Shown here piece by piece: positions 7,869 through 15,208 of a stretch of DNA of 20,644 nucleotides. The DNA comes from Gemmatimonadota bacterium (GTDB taxonomy: Bacteria > Gemmatimonadota > Gemmatimonadetes > Gemmatimonadales > Gemmatimonadaceae), in contig PLMM01000071.1 of assembly GCA_003142495.1 (NCBI GenBank), positions 4,411 to 25,054 of the forward strand, written 5' to 3'. How positions within the stretch are numbered: position 1 is the stretch's first letter; each line of letters starts with the position of its first letter. Both the position numbers and the translations under genes were made by a program. A model generated the notes under the pieces. It was not told where the DNA came from, searched no databases, and saw only the letters and a list, made by a program, of their open reading frames with translations.

Positions 7869-8976
7869 CAGTCTCGCGGGCGGGCGCGCTGTCCAGGCGG
7901 GCCAGAAAGCGATCGAGCGTGTCGCGTGCGCTGTCGGCGTCGATCTCGCTCACCGACGTGCCGCTCCAGTACGCGACCTCGTTGGGCGTGTTCCACGATG
8001 CCCACTGGTCCTGCCCGCGCTCGAGAAGAAGTACCGTTGGAACGCAGAAGGCCGACGCTGCGTGCGTGATGCTCGTGTCGCAGGTGACGACGCGTGCGCT
8101 GGTCGATACCAGGGCGAGCGCGTCGCGCAGTTGCGGGGCCGCGATCGCAACCGCACCGCCCTCGCTCGCGACGCGCTGGATCGAGGCCGTGTCGCTCTCG
8201 ACGCCGATCACCGCTATCGTGGCGTCCGGGCGCCTGGCTCGCAGGTGCGAGACGAGCGCGATCCACCGCTCATCGGGCCAGCGACGGCTGGCGTGGCCGG
8301 CCGAAAGATTGACGAGCCATCGATGGCCGTTCGTCGAGCGAGCGCGCGCGGCTCCCGCCCACGCGCGCTCCGCACTCTCGCGCTCGCGCGGTGCGATCAC
8401 GATCTCGGGGCGAAAATCCGTGCCCTCCAACCGGATGCCGAACGGCAACGCGAGGCTGGCGCTCCCATCGATCATGTGCGTCGTGCTGCGATCGTACGCG
8501 GGAACGCACATGTTGAACACGGCGCCGTGATTGCCGCCGCCGACTCCGATGCGGTAGGGGGCGCGCGAGGCCATCGTGAGCACCGGACTGCGAATGAACG
8601 AGGCGCCGCGCGTGATCTTACCATCGATCACCACGTCGTAGCGCGCTCGCGCGATGCTCGCTGCGAGCTCGATGGTGTGTCCGAGGCTCCGCCTGAGCGT
8701 GTGCACCTGCCGCACGTGCGGATTGTTCGCGAGCACCGGCGCTGCGGCGGGCGTGGTCAGCACGTCGAGCGCGATCGTCGCGTGCGATTGCGCGATTGCG
8801 CGAAGCACACCGGTGGCGAGAATCACGTCGCCGATCCCCTGCGCGCGCAGATAAAGAATTCTCCACGGCCGCGAATCCCAGTCGGGTGCCGTCGCGACGC
8901 TCGCACCGCTCGAGAGCGACCCGATCACCCGCATCCACGAGCGACGCCAAGCGCGCTCCACACTGCCGAGGTCCAT
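7855..8976 (-). CDS. Glycosyltransferase family 9 (heptosyltransferase-like)
   Basis: The 373-residue product resembles the WaaF/WaaC heptosyltransferases of lipopolysaccharide core synthesis. It has the N-terminal ILYLRAQGIGDVILATGVL motif (residues about 40-58), which matches the GT-B acceptor-side loop with its conserved aspartate. The donor-side elements are WLVNLSAGHASRRWPDERW in the second Rossmann domain and VVTCDTSITHAASAFCVPTVLLL near the C terminus, matching the conserved D-x-G/S-x-x-H-x-A region. It should transfer a sugar, possibly a heptose, from a nucleotide donor to an envelope glycolipid on the cytoplasmic side of the membrane; donor and acceptor are not deducible. It converges on ada with a 14-base overlap. 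The 117-base gap to the CLC gene on the same strand holds a CGCATG direct repeat (two copies, 12 bases apart) and AT-rich sequence, where a promoter could lie. Confidence 0.88.
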   Translation of the reverse strand: MDLGSVERAWRRSWMRVIGSLSSGASVATAPDWDSRPWRILYLRAQGIGDVILATGVLRAIAQSHATIALDVLTTPAAAPVLANNPHVRQVHTLRRSLGHTIELAASIARARYDVVIDGKITRGASFIRSPVLTMASRAPYRIGVGGGNHGAVFNMCVPAYDRSTTHMIDGSASLALPFGIRLEGTDFRPEIVIAPRERESAERAWAGAARARSTNGHRWLVNLSAGHASRRWPDERWIALVSHLRARRPDATIAVIGVESDTASIQRVASEGGAVAIAAPQLRDALALVSTSARVVTCDTSITHAASAFCVPTVLLLERGQDQWASWNTPNEVAYWSGTSVSEIDADSARDTLDRFLARLDSAPARETASAS

Positions 8977-9093
8977 TCTGCCGATCGATTCGAGAAGAGG
9001 GCGGGAGGACGGCGCAACATGTGCGCGCCTTCCTGTCTATCGCATGACTTTTCGCATGGTACCACAAATTTTTCTATAGCACTCGCCCGACTT

Positions 9094-11001
9094 TTATCGC
9101 TTCGCCCATGACGCGAGCGTGCGCCCCTCCTGCACGCGGCTCGCCGCATCGAGCCGCGGCGCGTGCGCGGAGAGGAGATCGCTTCGCGAGAGGATCCCCA
9201 CGAGGCGATGCGGCCATGCGCGCTCGAGCACCGGGAGCCGGCCTATCGCCTCCGTCACCATCTGATCGGCCGCGTCACGCAGCGTGCTGTCGTCGAACAC
9301 GACGACCGGCGCCCGCCGAATCGCTTGCGCGACGGTGAGCGACGGTGAGCCGTCGCGAGCGAGCAGATCGCGGCGAGTGAGCACGCCGATCACCGCGCCG
9401 GCATCGTCGAGCACGGGAAAGCCCTGATGTGTCGAGCTTGCATTCCCGCTCGCGATCCACTCGCGCGCCGCCGCGATGGAATCGCTCGCGCGCAGCGTGA
9501 CGACATCGCGCGTGGCGACATCGCGCACGAGCACCTGCCCCAGGAAGTCGACGGCGTAGTCGGTGCGGAGACTCGCGCCTCGCCGCGCGAGCTTCTCGGT
9601 CATGATGGAATGGCGGTTGAGCAGCAGCGCGACGAGATAGGACGCTGTGCACCCCGCGAGTAGCGGCAAGAGCCCGAGCGGCTGCCGCGTGGTCTCGAAG
9701 GCGAACACCACGGAGGTGAGCAGCGCGTGCGATGCGCCGGCGAAGATCGCCGCCATGCCGACGAGCCCCGCGACGTGCGCGTCGATGCCGAGCCACGGCG
9801 CGAAGACCGCGCACTGCTCGCCGATCCACGCGCCGACGCCGGCGCCGATCGTGAACAGCGGCGCGAGCGTTCCGCCCGAGGTGCCGCTCCCGAGGTACAC
9901 CGCCCACGAGATGAGCTTGAGCGCGACGAGCGCGAGCAGCGCGCGCCCCACGATCTGCCCCGAGAGCAGATCGGTGATGTTCTCGTAGCCGACGCCGAGC
10001 GTTCGCGGCGAGATCACCCCGACGACGCCGACGACGATCGCGCCGAGCGCTGGCCACCACATCCAGTGCACGTGAAAGCGCTCCCCGAACTTCTCGAAGG
10101 CGTCCTCGATGCCGTAGCTGAAGCGCGTGATCCCGACGGCGCACACGCCGATGATGAGTCCGAGCAGCGTATACGCGACGAGCGCCAGCCCCGTGGGCTG
10201 CGAAAGCGGCGCGATCGCGAAGATCGGAGCCGTGCCACTGAACGCCGCGCGCACGCCCGTCGCGACCGCCGCCGCGAGCGCGACCGGAATGAGCGAGCGT
10301 GGGCGATATTCAAACAACAGGAGCTCCACCGCCAACAACACGGCGCTCACCGGGCTGCCGAAGGTGGCGGCCATCCCGGCCGCGGCTCCCGCAGCGAGCA
10401 GCGTCTTTCGCTCATCCGCCGTGATGTGAAAGATCTGTCCGGCAAGCGAGCCAAGCGCGCCGCCGGTCGCGATGATCGGTCCCTCCGCGCCGAAGGGACC
10501 GCCCGTGCCGATCGCGATCGCCGCAGAAATCGGTTTGAGAAAGAGCACGCGAGCGGGGATGCGACTCTCGCCGTACAAGACGCGCTCCATCACCTCCGGA
10601 ATTCCATGCCCGCGAATCGCCGCGGAGCCGTAGCGCGCCATCAGCCCGACGATGATCGCACCGCCAACGGGGATCGCGATGATGAGCCACGGATTGTGCG
10701 TGCCGAATCGCGGCGCCGAGAAGTCGGTGGAGAGCCTCCCGAAGAACGTCGCGTTGGTCACGAGTCCGATGAGGCGGATCAGCAGCTGCGCGGCGAGTGC
10801 GGCGCCGGTCGCCACGACGACGGCGACGGCGCAGATGCCGATCGTGCGACGATCGATCGCCGCATATTCCCGCGGCGCACGAAACGCCGCGGAGCCATCA
10901 CTCGCATTTGCTACCGAATCTTCCAGCCCCGGGGCGACGGGAACCGCGCCCGGATCGATGGGTAACTGTCTGTCTGGCGGATTAGTCACGCGGCAGACCA
11001 C
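9094..11001 (-). CDS. CLC chloride channel/transporter with C-terminal CBS pair
   Basis: A 635-residue CLC protein for chloride or another anion in the cytoplasmic membrane. The three selectivity-filter motifs are present: GHGIPE at 131-136, GPFGAEGP at 168-175 with E173 as the external gating glutamate, and GTSGGTLAP at 373-381. Two CBS domains follow at about 490-546 and 556-612; these usually bind adenine nucleotides and gate the pore. In the segment that holds the internal proton glutamate of E. coli ClC-ec1 (E202-E203), this protein reads VELLLFEY. One glutamate (E226) is kept and the next position is leucine, so proton coupling may differ. GTG 11001 is the longest start and GTG 10989 is also possible; neither has a strong ribosome site. 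It is divergent from the GntR gene. Confidence 0.94.
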   Translation of the reverse strand: MVCRVTNPPDRQLPIDPGAVPVAPGLEDSVANASDGSAAFRAPREYAAIDRRTIGICAVAVVVATGAALAAQLLIRLIGLVTNATFFGRLSTDFSAPRFGTHNPWLIIAIPVGGAIIVGLMARYGSAAIRGHGIPEVMERVLYGESRIPARVLFLKPISAAIAIGTGGPFGAEGPIIATGGALGSLAGQIFHITADERKTLLAAGAAAGMAATFGSPVSAVLLAVELLLFEYRPRSLIPVALAAAVATGVRAAFSGTAPIFAIAPLSQPTGLALVAYTLLGLIIGVCAVGITRFSYGIEDAFEKFGERFHVHWMWWPALGAIVVGVVGVISPRTLGVGYENITDLLSGQIVGRALLALVALKLISWAVYLGSGTSGGTLAPLFTIGAGVGAWIGEQCAVFAPWLGIDAHVAGLVGMAAIFAGASHALLTSVVFAFETTRQPLGLLPLLAGCTASYLVALLLNRHSIMTEKLARRGASLRTDYAVDFLGQVLVRDVATRDVVTLRASDSIAAAREWIASGNASSTHQGFPVLDDAGAVIGVLTRRDLLARDGSPSLTVAQAIRRAPVVVFDDSTLRDAADQMVTEAIGRLPVLERAWPHRLVGILSRSDLLSAHAPRLDAASRVQEGRTLASWAKR

Positions 11002-11024
11002 TTGCCGCGCCGTACGGACAACTA

Positions 11025-11054
11025 AGTCGAACGATCGTTTTCATCATTGGTCAA
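11025..11054 (-). promoter_or_regulatory. Candidate CLC promoter with an internal 10-bp palindrome
   Basis: On the minus strand TTGACC (11054-11049) matches the -35 consensus at five of six bases. TCGACT (11030-11025) lies 18 bases on and is a poor -10 (three of six). The perfect palindrome AACGATCGTT (11030-11039) lies in the spacer, where a repressor would block polymerase. The start point would fall about 15-20 bases before GTG 11001. Confidence 0.3.
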
Positions 11055-11138
11055 TTTAGGCGCAGCATGAACCATTCCGATCGAGCGCGCGTGTCTCAAT
11101 TCGCCCCCTGTCGGGGCCTAACGGTGAATAGTATCATT

Positions 11139-11187
11139 GGGCACCCGACCAGCGCACGGAGCGCAGCGAAGCCCGGCCCGGGTGCCC
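11139..11187 (+). repeat. 9-bp inverted repeat upstream of the GntR gene
   Basis: GGGCACCCG (11139-11147) and CGGGTGCCC (11179-11187) are perfect reverse complements with 31 bases between them, ending 28 bases before the ATG. They could form a leader hairpin that affects translation, or paired operator half-sites. A shorter stem GCCCC/GGGGC lies just upstream (about 11103-11116). TAGTAT at 11129-11134 could be a -10 region, but without a recognisable -35. Confidence 0.5.
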
Positions 11188-11215
11188 TTCACTCTCCGAC
11201 CAATCTCGCGCCCTC

Positions 11216-12040
11216 ATGAGTGTACGCCCACTGGTTGCAGAGCTGCCGAGCTCCACGGCGCGCCCAATCTCGGCCGCGCCGCGAGCGAAATCTGCGCGAC
11301 GAGCCGAGGGAATGCGCGTGTATCGCGCGCTGCGAGACGCGATCAACGAAGGGCGCCTCGCTCCCGACACTCGGCTCATCGAAGATCAGCTGGCACTTCA
11401 GTTCCGCGTGAGTCGCACGCCGATCCGCGACGCGATTCAGCGCCTGCAGCAGGAAGGATACGTCGTCACGCCCGATGGCTTTCGCCACGCGCGCCCGATG
11501 GTTGCTCCGTTGGTCGACAGCGATGCGGATGAGCTCTGCGGGCTGGTTGCGCTGCACGAGGGACACGCCGCCGCGGCCGCCGCGCAGCTGCCAACGGATC
11601 GCCGTCTCGAGCTCGTCGCCGAGCTGATGTTGCTAAACGAGGCGATGCGCAAGGAAGGCGCAGCGCGGAGCCCGTCGCACGACCGCCTGCGTGACCTCGA
11701 CGCCGCCTTCCATCATGCGTGCACGCACGCGGCCGCGGGCCCGCGACTGCTCGCGCTGCTCGACGTGATCAAGCCGCAGGCCGAGCGCTACAACCGCGTG
11801 TACGCGACGCTGCTCCTCCCGAAGCGCATCGCGGATGCGGCGGCCGAGCACGACGCGATCGTGCGCGCGCTGCGTGCGGGCGATCCCGACGCTGCGCGCC
11901 GCGCGGTGGAGACCAACTACGGTCACGGCGCCGCGGAGCTCACGCACGCGATCGACACGCCCGCATCGCGCGATGCGCCCGCTCCCGCACGGCGCTCCGC
12001 GTCGCTGACGTTGGCCAAGAAGCGGAGCGACGCCCGCTAG
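11216..12040 (+). CDS. GntR family transcriptional regulator, FadR/FCD subfamily
   Basis: A 274-residue DNA-binding regulator. Residues about 33-95 form the GntR winged helix-turn-helix (VYRALRDAINEGRLAPDTRLIEDQLA, then FRVSRTPIRDAIQRLQQEG and the wing VVTPDGF). The C-terminal part, about 100-250, is an all-helical FCD ligand domain with D165/H170-type metal-site residues in DLDAAFHHACTHAA. It also carries ERYNRVYATLL and EHDAIVRALRAGDPDAARRAV, the usual end of this domain. Family members sense small organic acids or fatty acyl compounds and usually repress catabolic genes. No catabolic operon adjoins it, so the target is unknown. It is divergent from the CLC gene with a 214-base gap that contains inverted repeats, so autoregulation is possible. 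The M14 peptidase follows after 117 bases. Confidence 0.92.
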   Translation: MSVRPLVAELPSSTARPISAAPRAKSARRAEGMRVYRALRDAINEGRLAPDTRLIEDQLALQFRVSRTPIRDAIQRLQQEGYVVTPDGFRHARPMVAPLVDSDADELCGLVALHEGHAAAAAAQLPTDRRLELVAELMLLNEAMRKEGAARSPSHDRLRDLDAAFHHACTHAAAGPRLLALLDVIKPQAERYNRVYATLLLPKRIADAAAEHDAIVRALRAGDPDAARRAVETNYGHGAAELTHAIDTPASRDAPAPARRSASLTLAKKRSDAR

Positions 12041-12095
12041 ACGTCACTCCGCACCTCCTTACAATCGAGTTGCCAGCGAGTATCCTTGCCTGACG

Positions 12096-12115
12096 CCGCG
12101 ACATAGCCATCGCGG
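12096..12115 (+). repeat. Short inverted repeat between the GntR and peptidase genes
   Basis: CCGCGA (12096-12101) and TCGCGG (12110-12115) pair perfectly around an eight-base loop, and the flanking GAC/GTC could extend the stem with a mismatch. There is no T-tract after it. It might be a weak terminator for the regulator gene or a leader structure of the peptidase mRNA. Confidence 0.3.
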
Positions 12116-12143
12116 TCGTCCGGCATTTCTCGTTGCGTCCCGC

Positions 12144-12150
12144 AGGAGGT
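12144..12150 (+). promoter_or_regulatory. Strong ribosome binding site of the M14 peptidase gene
   Basis: AGGAGGT lies seven bases before ATG 12158. It is the best Shine-Dalgarno match in the window and fixes the start of the peptidase. It suggests high expression compared with neighbours, most of which have weak or no visible site. Confidence 0.75.
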
Positions 12151-12157
12151 CGCGTTC

Positions 12158-15100
12158 ATGCGTCGTGCTCTCGTCGTCTGTTCCGCGCTTTGCACTGTTC
12201 TCGCCCTCGCGTCGAGCCGGGCGCCCGCGCAATCCGAGGATCTCTCGACTGCGAAGCCGGGGCGCGCGCCCGGCCAGCCGATCGACTCCGAATACACCAG
12301 GAAGATTCACGAATACACCACCGAGCCGTTCTTCCTCTCGCCGCTGATCGACTACATGCCGGCATCCGCGACGGTGCCAACGCCCAAGGCGATACTCGGC
12401 GATATAGCCGGGGCGCCGACGAAGCTGCCGTACTCGAAGGAGGTGTACGACTACATGCGGCTGCTCGCGAAAGCGAGCCCGCGCGTGCGCGTGTACACGA
12501 TCGGCCACACGGAGGAGGGGCGCGAGATGATCGCGGTGGCGGTTGCGTCGGAGGCGCTGCTGAAGGATCTCGACGCGAATCACGATCGGCTCGCGAAGCT
12601 GGCGGATCCGCGGCTCATCGGGATGGACGATGCGAAGGCGCAGCCGCTCGTCGATGCGTCCGCGCCGATTTACTACATCACGGGAACGATTCACTCGCCG
12701 GAGTCGGGTGCGCCGACCGCGCTGATGGAGCTCGCCTACCGCCTGGCAGTGGACGAGAGCCCGTACGTGCGCAACATCCGCGAGCACGTCATCACGCTCA
12801 TCACGCCGGTGGTCGAGGTGGACGGGCGCGATCGGGAGGTGGACGTCGTGAAGTGGCACTTCGCGCATCCGGGGGAGACGTATCCGAATCTGATTTACTG
12901 GGGCCACTACGTCGCGCACGACAACAATCGCGATCAGATGGCGATGACACTCAAGCTGTCGCAGAACGTGCTCAACACGCTCGTCGACTGGAAGGTGCAG
13001 CTGCTCCACGATCTGCACGAGTCGGTCGCGTACCTCTACGACAATACGGACAGCGACGGTGCGTACAATCCGTGGTACGATCCGCTCCTGATCAACGAAT
13101 GGCACATGCTCGCATGGAACAACGTCCAGGAGATGGGGCGCTACGGCATGCCCGGCGTGTACACACACGGCGACTTCGATAACTGGTCGCCGGGATATCT
13201 CGAGTCGCTGGCCGCGACGCACAACAGCATCAATCGGCTCTACGAGACATTCGGCAACGGCGGCACGCCAGAAACGGTGGAGCGCACGCTGGGCCCGAGC
13301 GAGACGTCGCGCACGTGGTGGCGCCAGAATCCGCCGCTCCCGCGCGTGATGTGGTCGCTCAGAAACAACAACAACTACGAGGAGACGGGGTTGCTCCTCT
13401 CGCTCAACTACTTCGCAAACAACCGACGGCTCTTCCTGCAGAACTTCTACGAGAAGAGCAAGCGCTCCATTCTCAAGGCGCGCACCGAAGGACCGGCAGC
13501 GTACGTACTGCGCGCGGATGATCCGCGCCTTGGCGCGCAGGCGGACTTGCTGCGCGTGCTCCAGCTCCAGCGCGTGGAGCTGTCGCGCACGACGGCGCCG
13601 ATGACGATCCAGGTGCCGGCGCGACATGCGGCCGCCCGGCGCGGCATGGGCGACACGGCGAGCACCACCGTGGCGGCGAAGACTGAGTCGCGTCAGTTCC
13701 CTGCCGGCAGCTACATCATCCGCATGGACCAGCCGTACTCGCGCATCGCAGATGCGCTGCTCGACTACGAGTACTACAGTCCCAACGATCCGCAGAAGAC
13801 GCCGTACGACGATACGGGATGGACCTTCCCCGAGCTCTTCGCCACGAGCGCCATTCGCGTGACCGATCCCAAGGTGCTCGACGTTCCCGTCGAAATGCTC
13901 AAGGATTCCGCGCGCGCACCGGGTGGCGTGTCGGGAAGCGGAGCGGTGTTCGCGATCAATCACAATGGCGATAACGCGCTCGCGACGCTGCGCTACCGCT
14001 TCAAGGCGGGCGACTTCCAGATCGCGGAGGAGCCCTTCTCCGCCGGCGGCGCGAAGTTCAATCGCGGCTCGTTCGTCATTCGAAAGATTGCGAGAGACGA
14101 TCTCGACAAGGCGACGAAGGAGCTCGGCCTGCGGGCCTACGCGCTCGATGCGGAGCCGCACGTGAAGATGCATCCGGCGCGCGCCGCGCGCGTCGCGATT
14201 CTGCACACGTGGACCGGCACGCAGACCGAGGGATGGTGGCGCCAGGCGTTCGACCTCCTGCACATCCCCTTCGATTACATCAGCGTGCAGGATGTCGCGA
14301 AGATTCCGAATCTGAATCTCAAGTACGACGTCATCGTCTTTCCGCCGGCGGGCGGCAGCGTATCGAGCATCGTCGACGGCTTGCCGATGTGGCGCAATCC
14401 GATGCCGTGGAAGAACACGCCGCTCACGCCGAACATCGGCACCTGGGCGCAGACCGATGACATCCGTCCCGGTCTCGGCTTTCAGGGGCTCGGGAATCTG
14501 GAGGCGTTCGTCGCCAAGGGCGGCGTCGTGATCACCTCCGCCAACACGTCCGAGTTCCTCACGACGTATGGCCTCGCGAGCGGAGTCAGCATCAATCACG
14601 CCGATCGCGGCCACGTCATCGGCAGCGTGCTCCGCTCGCGCATCGTCGACGCGACGAGTCCGATCGTCTATGGCGTTCCCGACAGCCTCGGCGTTTACAG
14701 CGCGGACGGAACCAGCATGTCGATCAGCAGTGTCAAGGGTGGCGGCCGCTTCGCGCGCTTCACATCTGAGGACACGTCGCGCGCGAGCGGCCGCGGCACG
14801 CTCGAGGATCCCGACATCCCGCAGGGACGCGAGGCGCTCGCGCCGCAGAACGAGGCCGAGGTGCTACCGTCGTATCACAAGTGGGAAGCGGCGCCGCTCA
14901 GCAGCGATCAGCTTCGCTCGCCGATCAACGTCATCCCGCCAGATCAGCGTCCGCGCGTCGCGATGCGCTTCGAGTCGGGGCGCAATCTGCTCATCTCGGG
15001 GCTCCTCGCGGGTGGTGGCAACGACATCGGCGAGCGGCCGCTCGTGGTCGATGTGCCAATGCAGAAGGGACACTACGTAATGTTCGCGAACAATCCCGTG

Positions 15101-15196
15101 TATCGCGGCGAGACGATCGGCTCGTACTTTCTCGTGCTCAACACGCTGCTCAACTTCGACAACCTGAACGCGGGACGAAAGCTCGACGCGAAGTAG
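12158..15196 (+). CDS. Secreted M14-type zinc carboxypeptidase-like protein with C-terminal amidotransferase-like region
   Basis: A 1012-residue exported peptidase. The signal peptide (MRRALVVCSALCTVLALASS) ends at an A-P-A site before Q25. The M14 zinc-binding HxxE is H179-E182 in TGTIHSPESGAP, and the third ligand is probably H287 in HDLHES. The substrate-side arginine region is DNNRDQ at 255-260 where classical enzymes have NPDG/NRNF-like motifs. This fits the large bacterial M14 branch common in environmental bacteria with many secreted peptidases. After residue about 700 comes a Rossmann-like segment (RVAILHTWTGTQTEGWWRQAFDLL, then YDVIVFPPAGG) resembling the class I glutamine-amidotransferase-like fold. 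It lacks an evident catalytic Cys, so a binding role is more likely. It probably degrades peptides outside the cytoplasm. It ends 12 bases from the convergent SLOG gene. Confidence 0.88.
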   Translation: MRRALVVCSALCTVLALASSRAPAQSEDLSTAKPGRAPGQPIDSEYTRKIHEYTTEPFFLSPLIDYMPASATVPTPKAILGDIAGAPTKLPYSKEVYDYMRLLAKASPRVRVYTIGHTEEGREMIAVAVASEALLKDLDANHDRLAKLADPRLIGMDDAKAQPLVDASAPIYYITGTIHSPESGAPTALMELAYRLAVDESPYVRNIREHVITLITPVVEVDGRDREVDVVKWHFAHPGETYPNLIYWGHYVAHDNNRDQMAMTLKLSQNVLNTLVDWKVQLLHDLHESVAYLYDNTDSDGAYNPWYDPLLINEWHMLAWNNVQEMGRYGMPGVYTHGDFDNWSPGYLESLAATHNSINRLYETFGNGGTPETVERTLGPSETSRTWWRQNPPLPRVMWSLRNNNNYEETGLLLSLNYFANNRRLFLQNFYEKSKRSILKARTEGPAAYVLRADDPRLGAQADLLRVLQLQRVELSRTTAPMTIQVPARHAAARRGMGDTASTTVAAKTESRQFPAGSYIIRMDQPYSRIADALLDYEYYSPNDPQKTPYDDTGWTFPELFATSAIRVTDPKVLDVPVEMLKDSARAPGGVSGSGAVFAINHNGDNALATLRYRFKAGDFQIAEEPFSAGGAKFNRGSFVIRKIARDDLDKATKELGLRAYALDAEPHVKMHPARAARVAILHTWTGTQTEGWWRQAFDLLHIPFDYISVQDVAKIPNLNLKYDVIVFPPAGGSVSSIVDGLPMWRNPMPWKNTPLTPNIGTWAQTDDIRPGLGFQGLGNLEAFVAKGGVVITSANTSEFLTTYGLASGVSINHADRGHVIGSVLRSRIVDATSPIVYGVPDSLGVYSADGTSMSISSVKGGGRFARFTSEDTSRASGRGTLEDPDIPQGREALAPQNEAEVLPSYHKWEAAPLSSDQLRSPINVIPPDQRPRVAMRFESGRNLLISGLLAGGGNDIGERPLVVDVPMQKGHYVMFANNPVYRGETIGSYFLVLNTLLNFDNLNAGRKLDAK

Positions 15197-15208
15197 CAGT
15201 AACTGAAG

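Noticed and set aside
9727..10965. 412-residue plus-strand frame opposite the CLC gene
   Set aside because: Arg/Asp/His-rich shadow of a gene with intact CLC and CBS motifs.
12059..14614. 851-residue open frame on the minus strand opposite the M14 peptidase
   Set aside because: It is a GC-bias shadow: Arg/His/Val-rich low-complexity sequence with no domain, wholly antisense to a gene with a signal peptide, zinc motifs and a strong ribosome site.
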